NCBI GenBank assembly: GCA_003666485.1
Contig: CP032931.1
Location: 1,550,001 to 1,614,000 of the forward strand
Origin: Levilactobacillus brevis
Lineage (GTDB): Bacteria; Bacillota; Bacilli; Lactobacillales; Lactobacillaceae
Direction of reading: 5' to 3'
Length of the DNA: 64,000 nucleotides
Positions 46,160 through 55,665 of this stretch are shown one piece after another (the first letter of the stretch is position 1; every line of letters begins with the position of its first letter). Position numbers and translations under genes: made by a program. A model generated the notes under the pieces. It had not been told where the DNA came from. It searched no databases and saw nothing but the letters and a program-made list of their open reading frames with translations.

Positions 46160-47515
46160 ATGCAGTTCGTGATTTTGTTATTGGGTATTTTACTTTTACT
46201 CTTCTTGATCATTCGGGTAAAGTTAAACACCTTCGTTTCACTGATCGCTACGTCTATTTTGGTAGCGCTTGGTTTAGGCATGAACCCGGCAAATATTGCG
46301 GATTCCATCAAAAATGGTATCGGGAGCTCGATGGGCGAACTGATTATCGTTTTTGGATTCGGTGCCATGATTGGTCGGTTAGTGTCTGATGCTGGGGGTT
46401 CTTACCGAATTGCCCGGACGTTGATTAAGATTTTTGGGAAGAAACGCCTCCAGGTTGCCATCGTGGTTGCGTCCTTCTTGATTGGGATTTCTCTGTTGTT
46501 TGAAGTGGGACTGGTCTTGGTTACGCCAATCGTCTTTGCGGTTGCGCTGGAAGCCGAAGTGCCATTCCTCTACCTGGGAATCTCGATGGCCGCGGCCCTG
46601 TCTGCGACCCAAGGGTTCTTACCACCACAACCATCCCCAACCGCCGTTGCGACGGCTTTAGGGGCAAATGTGGGGGAAATGTTAATGGTCGGTATCATTG
46701 TGGCCATTCCCTGTGTGATCGTCGCTGGTCCAATTTGGACCCGAGTGATCCGCCGGTTTAATCCAGATTTATTCGTCGTCAAACGTTCCTTGCCCGCATT
46801 CGGGGAAGTGAAGGAATTTGACCTGAAGGAAACGCCAGGCTTCGGTCTGTCCGTCTTCACGTCATTGTTCCCAGTAGTCTTCATGATTTTGGCAACCGTT
46901 TACCAAATGGTGGTCAATGGGGGGACTGCGCCGAAGAATCCGCACGGTTTAGATGCGGTCATCACCATGCTGGGGAATCCCGTTATCGCCATGGTCGTGG
47001 CCTTGCTATTTGCCATCTGGTCCATGGGTTTCCATCGGGGTCGCTCGATGAAAGAAATCAGTGGGACACTGGAAGACGCTATCAAGTCGATCGCCATGTT
47101 ACTGATGGTTATTGCTGGGGGCTCTGCCTTTAAGCAAGTCCTGATCGACGGTGGGGTTGGTAAGGCCGTGCAACAGTTGATGATGAACTCTACGTTCTCA
47201 CCAATTTTGTTGGCTTGGCTGATTACGGTTATCTTACGGATCTCCTTGGGTTCCGCCACGGTTTCCGGGATGACGGCCTCCGGGCTGATCACGCCATTGA
47301 TGCACTCACTGGGTGCTGATCCCGTCATGATTGCCTTGGCAATTGGGGCCGGTTCCTTAGCCGCTTCTCACGTGAACGATGCTGGTTTCTGGATGTTCTC
47401 CGAGTACTTCGACTTGAGCGTTAAGCAAACGTTCCAGGTCTGGACGACATTGGAAACGGTCATCTCCGTGGTCGGGCTGTTGATGGTCTTACTGATGAAT
47501 GCAATTATTCACTAA
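46160..47515 (+). CDS. gntP: GntP-family gluconate:H+ symporter, second copy
   Basis: 451 aa from the ATG at 46160, behind AGAGAGA. Highly similar along its length to the gntP product at 29957 (FGFGAMIGRLVSDAGGSYRIA, GISMAAALSATQGFLPPQPSP, SLAASHVNDAGFWMFSEYFDLSV). No kinase is next to it, so it may bring in gluconate under other conditions or another sugar acid. A near-perfect cre site lies upstream. Confidence 0.92.
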   Translation: MQFVILLLGILLLLFLIIRVKLNTFVSLIATSILVALGLGMNPANIADSIKNGIGSSMGELIIVFGFGAMIGRLVSDAGGSYRIARTLIKIFGKKRLQVAIVVASFLIGISLLFEVGLVLVTPIVFAVALEAEVPFLYLGISMAAALSATQGFLPPQPSPTAVATALGANVGEMLMVGIIVAIPCVIVAGPIWTRVIRRFNPDLFVVKRSLPAFGEVKEFDLKETPGFGLSVFTSLFPVVFMILATVYQMVVNGGTAPKNPHGLDAVITMLGNPVIAMVVALLFAIWSMGFHRGRSMKEISGTLEDAIKSIAMLLMVIAGGSAFKQVLIDGGVGKAVQQLMMNSTFSPILLAWLITVILRISLGSATVSGMTASGLITPLMHSLGADPVMIALAIGAGSLAASHVNDAGFWMFSEYFDLSVKQTFQVWTTLETVISVVGLLMVLLMNAIIH

Positions 47516-47531
47516 TTTAAAATGTTTTTTG

Positions 47532-47562
47532 GCCTGTGTCCTTCGAGGATGCAGGCTTTTTG
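47532..47562 (+). terminator. Terminator after the second gntP
   Basis: GCCTG...CAGGC with inner TCC/GGA stem and TTTTT. Confidence 0.8.
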
Positions 47563-47570
47563 TTAGCCTT

Positions 47571-47640
47571 TAAATGCCAGGTCACTTACGAACACCCACG
47601 GCTGCGTCCAAATTTAGCTCACTCTCGGCTACATGACGGA
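47571..47640 (-). repeat. Fragment of the dispersed repeat
   Basis: CCCACGGCTG, AAATTTAGC and ACTCTCGGCTAC match the terminal part of inverted copies F and I; the rest of the element is missing. Confidence 0.55.
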
Positions 47641-47710
47641 TCAACTACTAATGTAGCTGAACGCTGCCATTCCAGCAATGATTCTGCTGACTTTGTGCCT
47701 GCTCTGTCCA

Positions 47711-47855
47711 CTAAAATTAGTGAAACCAGGAGCCTGCGTCAGCCAGGGTAGTACGTGTCAGTCACACTATGTTGGACCTGGAGTTAGTTGATAAAGTAGT
47801 TACTACCTGGGACTAAGCCAATTGTTATTGACGGACGGCAGACGGCCAGCTCAGG
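47711..47855 (+). repeat. Deletion derivative of the dispersed repeat, with 5' module
   Basis: Starts with CTAAAATTAGTGAAACCAGG, then CCAATTGTTATTGAC joins directly to GGACGGCAGACGGCCAGCTC. In full copies the hairpin module lies between these two blocks, so the whole structured part has been lost at the outer arms. Confidence 0.6.
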
Positions 47856-47983
47856 AAGCGATGGTTCGCAAACTGAATCGACACGAATACTGTTTGATGC
47901 TCGTCAATAACCTCGAGTTGAGTCAGATCTGATTGTAGTTTACCTGTTGCCAAGGACTAACCTATTGGCAGTGAAACATCTTC

Positions 47984-48176
47984 GTAGCCGGAAGTCCGCC
48001 AAATATGTGCTCAGCCGTGGGAGTTTCCTTAGCGGCACGTTCCATGCCGGTTAGGAAACTGGCGATTTTGAGACGTGGTCTTTCGGCTCAAAGTCGAGGA
48101 GACGAGACCGTACTTTGGCTCGTCCCGCCGCCCACCGCGTTCCGGCTCATATTTGGCGGACAGGAGGCGGTCAGTT
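47984..48176 (+). repeat. Structured dispersed repeat, copy D (type II)
   Basis: Outer arms 47994-48010 and 48145-48161 pair at 16 of 17 positions. Internal hairpins AGTTTCCTTAGCGGCA/TGCCGGTTAGGAAACT, TTTTGAG/CTCAAAG and GACGAG/CTCGTC. The first hairpin has TTTCC/GGAAA where copy C has TTCCC/GGGAA. Confidence 0.9.
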
Positions 48177-48199
48177 AATACAATGTCAGGCACAAAAAA

Positions 48200-48227
48200 G
48201 GAGTTCGGACGATTTTGTCCAAACTCC
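48200..48227 (-). terminator. Terminator of the glycosyltransferase gene
   Basis: GGAGTTCGGAC/GTCCAAACTCC stem; on minus followed by six T. Confidence 0.8.
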
Positions 48228-48236
48228 AATAAGCAG

Positions 48237-49178
48237 TTATTTTTCTTCCCGGACGATGTACTTTGGCCGGTGTTTCGTTTCCAAGTAAATCTTGTTGATA
48301 TACTGCCCGAGAATCCCCAGACAGAACAACTGAATGCCGCCGATGAAGAGCAGAATGGCAACCAGTGAAGGCCAGCCAGCCACGGCACCACCAACGGTCA
48401 AGGCCCGGATAATGACGAACAGCAACCCGAAGATCGACAGGATAAAGGAAATACTGCCGACCCAGGTGGCGAGTCGCAATGGTGCGTTAGAGAAGTCGAT
48501 GATGCCTTCAATGGAGTAGGCAAACAACTGCCGCAAGTTCCAGTGCGTGGTCCCGGCCGCCCGTGGTTGGCTCTCGTAGGTCAGGTAGGTGGCTTTAAAA
48601 CCGACCCAACTGAAGATACCCTTGGAGAAGCGGTTGAATTCCGGCAATGAAATAACGGTGTCCACAAATTGGCGGGTCATTAACCGATAGTCCCGCGCGT
48701 TGGGTTCGATCCGGACATCTGAGATCTTATTGATGACCCGGTAGAAGCTGCTGGACAAGAAAGCCCGCAGCTTGCTTTGGCCGCGCCGCTCCTTTTGAAT
48801 CGTGCCGACACAGTCGTAGCCCTCGTTTTCGATGAGCGCGAACATTTTCGGCAATAACTCCGGTGGATCCTGCAAATCGACGTCCATGACTGCGACCATT
48901 TCCCCGGTCGTGGCTTGTAATCCCGCAGCAAGCGCCGATTCCTTGCCAAAGTTCCGGGAGAACGACCGGTAGTGGACGGTCTCCGGATGATTTTGGTGTA
49001 ACTCTTTCATTTCCTTCAGGGTGTGGTCACTAGACCCATCATCCACGAAAATGTATTCCGGCGTTACCGTCGGGGTAGGGGTGTTCATTGAGTCGATCAC
49101 CTTGCTAACAGTTCGGTAAAATAATGGAATTGACTCCTCCTCATTATAGCAAGGAACGACCAGACTGATTTTTTTCAT
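48237..49178 (-). CDS. GT2-family glycosyltransferase, GtrB/CsbB type
   Basis: 313 aa. N-terminal GT-A domain (SLVVPCYNEEESI, VDDGSSDHTL, MDVDLQDPPELLP) and two C-terminal membrane spans (about 235-300). This type loads a sugar from UDP-sugar onto undecaprenyl phosphate for later decoration of teichoic acid or other wall polymers outside. Single gene on minus. The sugar is not readable. Confidence 0.9.
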   Translation of the reverse strand: MKKISLVVPCYNEEESIPLFYRTVSKVIDSMNTPTPTVTPEYIFVDDGSSDHTLKEMKELHQNHPETVHYRSFSRNFGKESALAAGLQATTGEMVAVMDVDLQDPPELLPKMFALIENEGYDCVGTIQKERRGQSKLRAFLSSSFYRVINKISDVRIEPNARDYRLMTRQFVDTVISLPEFNRFSKGIFSWVGFKATYLTYESQPRAAGTTHWNLRQLFAYSIEGIIDFSNAPLRLATWVGSISFILSIFGLLFVIIRALTVGGAVAGWPSLVAILLFIGGIQLFCLGILGQYINKIYLETKHRPKYIVREEK

Positions 49179-49433
49179 GCTTAGACATTCCTTTCACACA
49201 ACGATACTATCTTACCTCAAATGTTAGGGGCTGACCATGACATTTCCCTTAAAAGTTCGCGACAATGACTGATTAGTGGGTGAAAAGCGGAGGACCACGG
49301 GATAGCCACGCAGACGTCTGCGGCAAAGACTTCGAGACCAGTGTAGCATTTCTGGTAAAATACGGGAATTAATAACATGGGCGAGTGGCATCTGCTATAA
49401 TTGACCTAATCAACACCACTTGGAGGAGAGATT

Positions 49434-50567
49434 GTGACAAAACCAATTAAAGTAATGACGGTCTTTGGGACACGTCCCGAAGCGATTAAAATGGCCCCAA
49501 TCATCTTGGCCATGCAGCAACGACCAGCCGAATTTACCCCAATCACGGTGGTAACGGCGCAACACAGAGAGATGCTGGACCAAGTGCTGGACATTTTCAA
49601 GATTACCCCAGATTATGATCTGAATATCATGCGGCCCAAGCAGACGCTGAGTGACATCACGACGCGGGTCCTGACCAAGTTAGATACGGTCATCGATGAC
49701 GCTAAGCCAGACATCGTACTGGTCCACGGCGACACGACCACGACCTTTGCGGCTAGCATCAGCGCCTTTTACCACCAAACCATGCTGGGCCACGTGGAAG
49801 CTGGCTTGCGGACCTGGGACAAGTACTCGCCGTTCCCAGAAGAAATGAATCGGCAACTGACGGATATTTTGAGCGACCTGTACTTTGCGCCAACGGAATT
49901 GTCGCGGCAAAACCTGTTGAAACAGGCCCATCCGGACGACCATATTTCCGTCACTGGGAACACCGCAATCGATGCCTTGAAGCAAACGGTCGACCCCAAC
50001 TATCACCACGCCGTCTTGGATCAGGTCCAGGCCGGGCACCACATGATCTTGATGACCATGCACCGGCGGGAGAACCAAGGCGCACCAATGCACGCGGTCT
50101 TCAAGGCTGTGCGGCAGGTCGTGACGAACCATCCGGATATCGAGCTGGTTTATCCCGTGCATTTGAGCCCTGTGGTTCAGGCTGCGGCTCATGAAGAATT
50201 AGACGGCATGGACCGGATTCACCTGATCGACCCGCTGGATGTGGTTGATTTCCATAACCTGGCCGCGCGGAGTTACTTCATCATGACGGATTCCGGTGGG
50301 GTCCAGGAAGAAGCCCCGTCCCTGAACAAACCCGTTCTGGTCTTGCGTGACACCACGGAGCGGCCGGAAGGGGTCACGAACGGGACGTTGAAGTTGGTCG
50401 GCACCGATCCTGCCAAGGTCACGGCAGCCATGGAAACACTGCTCACTGATCAGGCGGCGTACGACCAAATGGCGCAGGCCAAGAATCCTTACGGGGATGG
50501 TCATGCGTCAGAACGAATTTTAGCTGCCATCGAAGCGGCGATTAATGGGGGCAATGCGAATGGCTGA
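49434..50567 (+). CDS. wecB: UDP-N-acetylglucosamine 2-epimerase
   Basis: Converts UDP-GlcNAc to UDP-ManNAc for teichoic acid linkage units or capsule. 377 aa; VFGTRPEAIKMAPI at the start, VHGDTTTTFA, GHVEAGLRT, FPEEMNRQL, and the C-terminal TDSGGVQEEAPSL are all present, with the catalytic Glu and His positions kept. GTG start behind GGAGGAG. The gene for the NERD protein overlaps its end. Confidence 0.95.
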   Translation: MTKPIKVMTVFGTRPEAIKMAPIILAMQQRPAEFTPITVVTAQHREMLDQVLDIFKITPDYDLNIMRPKQTLSDITTRVLTKLDTVIDDAKPDIVLVHGDTTTTFAASISAFYHQTMLGHVEAGLRTWDKYSPFPEEMNRQLTDILSDLYFAPTELSRQNLLKQAHPDDHISVTGNTAIDALKQTVDPNYHHAVLDQVQAGHHMILMTMHRRENQGAPMHAVFKAVRQVVTNHPDIELVYPVHLSPVVQAAAHEELDGMDRIHLIDPLDVVDFHNLAARSYFIMTDSGGVQEEAPSLNKPVLVLRDTTERPEGVTNGTLKLVGTDPAKVTAAMETLLTDQAAYDQMAQAKNPYGDGHASERILAAIEAAINGGNANG

Positions 50568-51411
50568 GACGGCATATGACCGGGCCGAGATTAAGACCAC
50601 AGAACAATTATCAGAAATCATGCGTGACATTCATTTGGCCGCGAAGAAGCACAACGAGCGCTTTGACTATAAGATCTTGCGCAACGTGCATTTCGCCAAC
50701 AAAGTCAAGAATCCCGTGACCCAGGAAATGAACGACGGCGATTCCTGGCGCGTCATGCAGATCGACAACTTACTAGTGACATCGTTTGGCGTCATCAACG
50801 TGGAAAGCAAGTACTGGCGGGGGATGATCTTCCATGATCTGTCCGAAGAAATCTTTTCTTCCAGCCTGGACGACTTTTCTGGCGTCAACCTAGGGAGCCG
50901 AGAAAAGGATACGGCTAAGGCTCTGACCAACCGGCTCGACCGGTTCTTCTTGCCGAATCTGTCGGAAGAAAATGAATCACTGACGCAGGGCTACACCATG
51001 AGTCTGGAACAAGAAGGCCGTGGCCAACGGTCCATCACGCTGCACACGGGCATCAGTAACCCGGCGACCCAAGCGGAATTGTCTTCCAAATTGCTGGTGC
51101 GCTACATCAATAGTGAAATCACGATGCACAAGCAATTGGAAAATAAAAACGATCGGATCATCGACTTCGTGAAGCCGTTAGTTTATTATAATTATTACGA
51201 CCGTTATGACCGGAGCAATTCATTAGTCGTGGGGAACAAGACCAAGCTCAACGCCCACGACGCCTACAACTGTACAGCGGTGGCGAACTACGAAGACTTG
51301 AAGACGTTCATCGAGTCATTCCGTCAGGCCAAACGGGTGCGCTTCAGCCGTAAGACACTGGAAAAGATGATTGGTACGCTCAAGTTCGCTGAGGACTATG
51401 GGTCGTTTTAA
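50560..51411 (+). CDS. NERD-domain protein (nuclease-related)
   Basis: 283 aa from the ATG at 50560, behind GGGGGC; ATGs at 50545 and 50554 are also in frame. Overlaps the end of wecB, so coupled. NERD core: DNLLVTSFGVINVESKYWRG, with the D...ExK pattern of the restriction-endonuclease-like fold. NERD proteins are linked to DNA or RNA processing but few are studied; the tie to wecB is unexplained. Confidence 0.8.
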   Translation: MAETAYDRAEIKTTEQLSEIMRDIHLAAKKHNERFDYKILRNVHFANKVKNPVTQEMNDGDSWRVMQIDNLLVTSFGVINVESKYWRGMIFHDLSEEIFSSSLDDFSGVNLGSREKDTAKALTNRLDRFFLPNLSEENESLTQGYTMSLEQEGRGQRSITLHTGISNPATQAELSSKLLVRYINSEITMHKQLENKNDRIIDFVKPLVYYNYYDRYDRSNSLVVGNKTKLNAHDAYNCTAVANYEDLKTFIESFRQAKRVRFSRKTLEKMIGTLKFAEDYGSF

Positions 51412-51477
51412 GGCTACAGACAAAAGATTAAAAGTAGACTTAACGCGTTGATTTCCAGAACGACAGTGTTCTGTCCG

Positions 51478-51785
51478 CTAAAATTAGTGAGACCAGGAGT
51501 TTACGCCGGCCAGTTAGTGCTTATCAGTGTAGCCCTGTGTTGGGCTTAGTAGAGCTAGCTGGGGCTACACTAATTGTTACTGGCAAGTACTCTTGTAGCT
51601 GGGAGTCTGCCAAATATGGGCTCAGCCGTGGGAGTTGCCTTAGTGGCGCGATTCATGCCGCTTAGGTAACTGGCGTCTTTGAGACGCGGTCTTCGGCTCA
51701 AAGCGAGGCCGAGACCGTTTCTCAGGCTCGGTCCGGTCCGCCCACCGCGTTCCGACCCATATTTGGCGGACGGTAGGCGGTCAGC
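51478..51785 (+). repeat. Structured dispersed repeat, copy E (type II) with 5' module
   Basis: 5' module CTAAAATTAGTGAGACCAGG at 51478. Outer arms 51606-51621 and 51756-51771 pair over 16 bases with one G-T; at this point it has ATGGG/CCCAT where copy C has ATGAG/CTCAT. Hairpins AGTTGCCTTAG/CTTAGGTAACT, CTTTGAG/CTCAAAG and GGCCGAG...CTCGGTCC. The element ends 64 bases before the yihY start. Confidence 0.88.
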
Positions 51786-51849
51786 GAGGACACTGCTACA
51801 ATCCAAGCTGAATCCAATCAAATTAAACCAAGAAGGGAGCCATCCGACC

Positions 51850-52773
51850 GTGACCACTCAGTGGCGTAAGCGAGGTGCGCAACTCAAACGCATCTACATG
51901 ACCATCACCAAGCACTACACCATGGCCAACGTCTCAGACTCGGCCGTGGTCCTGGCTTACTATACGTTGCTGTCGATGTTTCCCGCGCTGCTGGTGCTAG
52001 CTAGTCTTTTACCTTATCTGAACATTCAAACCAGCACGGTGCTGGCCAGCATTGAGCCCATGGTACCGGAGAGCATTTTCGATATGCTGGAGCCAATCAT
52101 CCATTCGTTTCTCAATAACCGGAGCGGGGGCGTCTTGTCCATTGGGGTCATCGTCTCCATCTGGTCATCATCCCGGGCGGTTGCGGCGTTTCAACGCACG
52201 GTGAACCGGGCCTATGGGGTGGCGAAGAATCAAAATGCACTGGTCAACCGAATCGTGGCCTTCATTTGGATGGTGGCGCTGATTGCGCTCCTGTTTGCAC
52301 TGATGATCTTCTTTAGTTTCGGCCAAATCGTTTTGGAAAAATTAACGCCGTTACTGCATTTGCCCAGTGCTATCTTGGCCTACGTCAACGCCTTGAAATG
52401 GCCACTGACATTTTTCGTGGTCTTCATCGTCTTGATGATTCTGTTTTACTTCGTGCCCAACGCCAAATTAAAATGGCGCTTCGTGTGGCCAGGTGCGCTG
52501 GTCGCAACGGTGGGCTGGTTGCTGTTGTCGCAAGTCTTCTCGATCTACGTGAAGTATTTTGCCCACAATATTGACAGCTACAAAACCATTGGGACCTTCA
52601 TCTTCTTAATGTTCTGGTTGGACTTCACCGGCTTGATCCTGATGTTTGGGGCGGTTCTAAACGCCGCCATCCAGGAATTGATCGTCGGTGCCATCGAAGA
52701 ACAGCAGGCCCTAGCGATTCCCAATCTCCTGAAGTATCGCAAATATCATTTGAAAAATAAATCATCCAAGTAA
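51850..52773 (+). CDS. YihY/BrkB-family membrane protein
   Basis: 307 aa from the GTG at 51850, behind AAGGGAG. The frame is open further upstream but only through the repeat copy E, so longer starts are artefacts. Six or so spans; conserved SIWSSSRAVAAFQRTVNRAYG and the C-terminal FLMFWLDFTGLILMFGAVLNA. Once mis-annotated as RNase BN; function unknown. Confidence 0.9.
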   Translation: MTTQWRKRGAQLKRIYMTITKHYTMANVSDSAVVLAYYTLLSMFPALLVLASLLPYLNIQTSTVLASIEPMVPESIFDMLEPIIHSFLNNRSGGVLSIGVIVSIWSSSRAVAAFQRTVNRAYGVAKNQNALVNRIVAFIWMVALIALLFALMIFFSFGQIVLEKLTPLLHLPSAILAYVNALKWPLTFFVVFIVLMILFYFVPNAKLKWRFVWPGALVATVGWLLLSQVFSIYVKYFAHNIDSYKTIGTFIFLMFWLDFTGLILMFGAVLNAAIQELIVGAIEEQQALAIPNLLKYRKYHLKNKSSK

Positions 52774-52785
52774 GCGGGTGAACGC

Positions 52786-52821
52786 AAAATAGACCAGACG
52801 GCAATTCGTCTGGTCTATTTT
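52786..52821. terminator. Two-way terminator between yihY and the flavodoxin
   Basis: AAAATAGACCAGACG pairs perfectly with its complement at 52807-52821; six-base loop. Confidence 0.9.
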
Positions 52822-52830
52822 GTCATTAAC

Positions 52831-53289
52831 TTAGTGTTGTGTCTGATGGTAGGTGTCAACCAGCTGTTGGGCCATGGCGTCCAACTGGTCGATGGCCGCT
52901 TGGTCGGGAGCCAGGTTGATTTTGACTGGTGCCGCACCGCGGGTAGCGCCCGTCTTTTGGAAGGTGTTTTCGAAGTGGTCAACGGTGGTGTTGTAGTACT
53001 CGCCGTAGAAGGTGTCGCCGGACCCGGCCACGCCGTAAACCTTTCCTGTGAGGTCGAGGTCTTGCAAATCCTCGTAGAAGTCCATCCCTTCATCGGGGAG
53101 TGACCCTTCGTCGTAGGTGTAGGCGCAGACCACACAGATGTCCACGTTTTCAAATTCGGCGGCGTCGGTCTGTGAGATTTCCGTTTCCTTGACCTGACAG
53201 CCGAGGTCCTCTAACTTTTCCGTGACAATGTCGGCCACGTCTTCATTGTTGCCAGTGATGGTGGCAAAGACTACTTGTGCTGATACCAT
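52831..53289 (-). CDS. Flavodoxin
   Basis: 152 aa from the ATG at 53289; AAGGAG upstream fits it, while the GTG at 53298 would overlap the ribosome site. FMN phosphate loop near the N-terminus (TITGNNEDVAD), then VVCAYTYDEGSLPDEGMDFYEDL and VAGSGDTFYGEYYN around the isoalloxazine ring. Small electron carrier in the cytoplasm. Confidence 0.92.
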   Translation of the reverse strand: MVSAQVVFATITGNNEDVADIVTEKLEDLGCQVKETEISQTDAAEFENVDICVVCAYTYDEGSLPDEGMDFYEDLQDLDLTGKVYGVAGSGDTFYGEYYNTTVDHFENTFQKTGATRGAAPVKINLAPDQAAIDQLDAMAQQLVDTYHQTQH

Positions 53290-53510
53290 ACGCTTCACTC
53301 CTTAGCGGTTAAACCCGTGTTTGCCGTTAATTATAACAGGTTGCCGTGGCGGTGACTAGGAACGGTTGGGGGAAATGACCGTGTGTCCCGCGAAAAGATG
53401 ATTGACTAACAAATCTGGCACTCTGCTTCCCACACCCCCGGTAGAACTGGTAAAATGGTGCCAGAACAAGTGAAAGAGTGAGTCGATTTTTAACGAAGGA
53501 TGTGACTTTA

Positions 53511-54314
53511 ATGGCCGTCATTACCATGATTGAGGCCCAGAAGAAAAATAGCGGCCGTTATAACGTATACGTTGACGGCGCTTACGCGTTTCCGGTCAGC
53601 GAAAGTGTCCTGATTGATTTTCGCCTGTACAAGGGCATGGAGATCACCAAGGACTTGGAAACGCAGCTGGTGGATGCGGACAACGTTTCCAAGGCGTACA
53701 ATCGTGCGTTGGATTACCTGTCCAATCAGTTGCGAACGGAAAAGGAAATTCATGATAAATTAGTCGAACTGGAGATTCCAGAAGAGACAATCACGTTAAC
53801 GTTTCAGAAATTACGGGAACTAAATCTGGTGGACGATGCCCATTACGCCGCCAGTTACGTGCGGACCATGATGCACACGGGCGATAAAGGTCCGCGGGTG
53901 ATCCGTCAGCATTTGCGGCAGAAGGGTGTGGGCGAGAAATTAATCGATGATGCGTTGGTCTTGTACACGCCAGAAGACCGCTTAGCCGTGGGGACGGCTG
54001 CGGCGGAGAAGCTGGCCAAGCGTTACCATCGCCAGGCCTTTGGTACCCAGCAACAGAAGATTCGCCAGGGGCTGATCACCCGCGGCTTCAATAACGATGA
54101 GGCCGGTCAAATGATTGCCAGCCTGGACCTGACTCCCGACCTTGATCAGCAACACGAGCTACTGGTCAAGCAAGGTGAAAAGATCTGGCGGCGGTATCGG
54201 GCGTTGAGTCCGTCAGAACGCAAATATAAGACCAAACAGACGTTGTATCGCAAAGGCTTTCAGCTGGACGATATTAGTCAGTGGTTGGCTGATTTAGGGG
54301 AATCGGCGGAGTAG
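53511..54314 (+). CDS. recX: Regulatory protein RecX
   Basis: Limits RecA filament growth. 267 aa from the ATG at 53511, behind AAGGA; the GTG at 53478 would add a non-conserved head. Three-helix repeats typical of RecX: ALDYLSNQLRTEKEIHDKLVELEIPEE, LRELNLVDDAHYAASYVRTM, and KGPRVIRQHLRQKGV, continuing to the C-terminus. Length fits Gram-positive RecX. Confidence 0.93.
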   Translation: MAVITMIEAQKKNSGRYNVYVDGAYAFPVSESVLIDFRLYKGMEITKDLETQLVDADNVSKAYNRALDYLSNQLRTEKEIHDKLVELEIPEETITLTFQKLRELNLVDDAHYAASYVRTMMHTGDKGPRVIRQHLRQKGVGEKLIDDALVLYTPEDRLAVGTAAAEKLAKRYHRQAFGTQQQKIRQGLITRGFNNDEAGQMIASLDLTPDLDQQHELLVKQGEKIWRRYRALSPSERKYKTKQTLYRKGFQLDDISQWLADLGESAE

Positions 54315-54343
54315 GCAGCAACAAAGAGTAAGGGGGAGTTGTC

Positions 54344-55528
54344 ATGCGGAAGAGAACGTTGGGCATCCTGGTATCTTTGGGGATGATTTTAGGCATTGGG
54401 GGCGGCTTGGCTTGGTGGTTCAACGGGCAAACGCAGAGTCACGCGGAACCGGCAGCGACGAGTAGTTCAGTCGTCAAACCCAAGCCCAAACCGAAGCCTA
54501 AGGCCAAAAAGCCGGCCAAGAAAAAGACCGTCAAGCCAAAGGTGACGGCGGCCACCCGGCAGATCGACGCCATTTTACGGGCCAACCGGTTCGTGGGAAC
54601 GGCATTGGTCGTGCATTCGGGCCAGACCATGTATGAGCAAGGATTCGGCTATGCCCGGGCCAGTGAGCAAAAGAAAAATGGCATCAACAGCATTTATCAG
54701 TTGGCCTCCGTGCAGAAGTCCTTTACGGCTGGCTTGATCATGAAACTGGCTGCGGAACAGAAATTGTCACTGAGCGATCCATTATCGAAGTACTATCCCC
54801 AGATCAATGGGGCGCCGCGCATTACCTTGCGGGACATGTTGGACATGAAGAGTGGGCTGTCACTGGAAGCCTTTCCGAATTCACTGAATTCAGAAGACGG
54901 CATGATCAAGTTCATTTTGCACCACATTATTAGTCAGCCCCAAAATATTGGCAAGTGGAACTACGCACCGGTCAACTTCATGCTGCTGGCAGGTATCATC
55001 CAGCAGGTCACCGGGGAAAGTTACCGGCAATACTTCACGGAAAACATCATCGAACCGTGGCACTTACAGCACACGGGCTTCGTCTTCAACATGGCACACC
55101 GCAAGGCCTTCTCACAGGGGTATCAAAATAATAATGCGAGCGACGTGGGCACCAATTACGATTCAGAGTATCCAGAGTCGCGGGCCTCGATGCTCTACCA
55201 GTTTGGGACCGGGCAAGTCTACATGTCCGCGCACGACCTGTACGTGGGCGAGCGGAACATGTTGCTGGGTAAATTGTACCCGCAAAGTGACGTCAACGTC
55301 TTACTGACACCGGGATCGTCGTCGATGTATGGCGGCGGGGCCTACGTTTACCCGGGCTACATCCGGGTGCACGGCTTGGCGTATGGCTATGAGGCCACGG
55401 CACTCGTCAGCAAGGACGGCCAAGACGCCGTGGTCCTGTTGACCAACTACTACCGGGCCAATCAACTGGCACAGACGCCGGCCATCCAGATCTGGAACCT
55501 CCTCGAATCCGGCCAGCTTAAGAATTAG
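54344..55528 (+). CDS. Membrane-anchored serine hydrolase (beta-lactamase/PBP class C type)
   Basis: 394 aa. One N-terminal span (about 6-25), then a Lys/Pro-rich wall-spanning linker (45-66), then a serine hydrolase fold outside. Active-site SxxK at S122-V-Q-K125; the second motif reads YAPVN at about 207 in place of the usual YxN. The KTG-like third motif is not obvious. Such lactobacillus proteins act on peptidoglycan or D-alanyl esters; not resolved. Follows recX by 29 bases. Confidence 0.88.
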   Translation: MRKRTLGILVSLGMILGIGGGLAWWFNGQTQSHAEPAATSSSVVKPKPKPKPKAKKPAKKKTVKPKVTAATRQIDAILRANRFVGTALVVHSGQTMYEQGFGYARASEQKKNGINSIYQLASVQKSFTAGLIMKLAAEQKLSLSDPLSKYYPQINGAPRITLRDMLDMKSGLSLEAFPNSLNSEDGMIKFILHHIISQPQNIGKWNYAPVNFMLLAGIIQQVTGESYRQYFTENIIEPWHLQHTGFVFNMAHRKAFSQGYQNNNASDVGTNYDSEYPESRASMLYQFGTGQVYMSAHDLYVGERNMLLGKLYPQSDVNVLLTPGSSSMYGGGAYVYPGYIRVHGLAYGYEATALVSKDGQDAVVLLTNYYRANQLAQTPAIQIWNLLESGQLKN

Positions 55529-55545
55529 CAGTCAGACTTGCGCAT

Positions 55546-55600
55546 GCTGGTCGCCTTACCGTTCGTCCAATCTGGGCTACGGTGGGGGAGAATGGCCGCT
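55546..55600 (-). repeat. Fragment of the dispersed repeat
   Basis: GTCGCCTTACCGTTCG followed by GGGCTACGGTGG resembles the two ends of an inverted copy joined without the hairpin module, another deletion derivative. Confidence 0.45.
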
Positions 55601-55665
55601 TGTTGCTAAGGCAACCTAGGGTTCTGGTATTTAGTGTGGGTTAGCCAATTTGAAAGGTAAAAAAG

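Noticed and set aside
51679-51849. N-terminal extension of 57 aa on the YihY protein
   Set aside because: It is translation through repeat copy E; the GTG at 51850 has a ribosome site and begins the family-like sequence.
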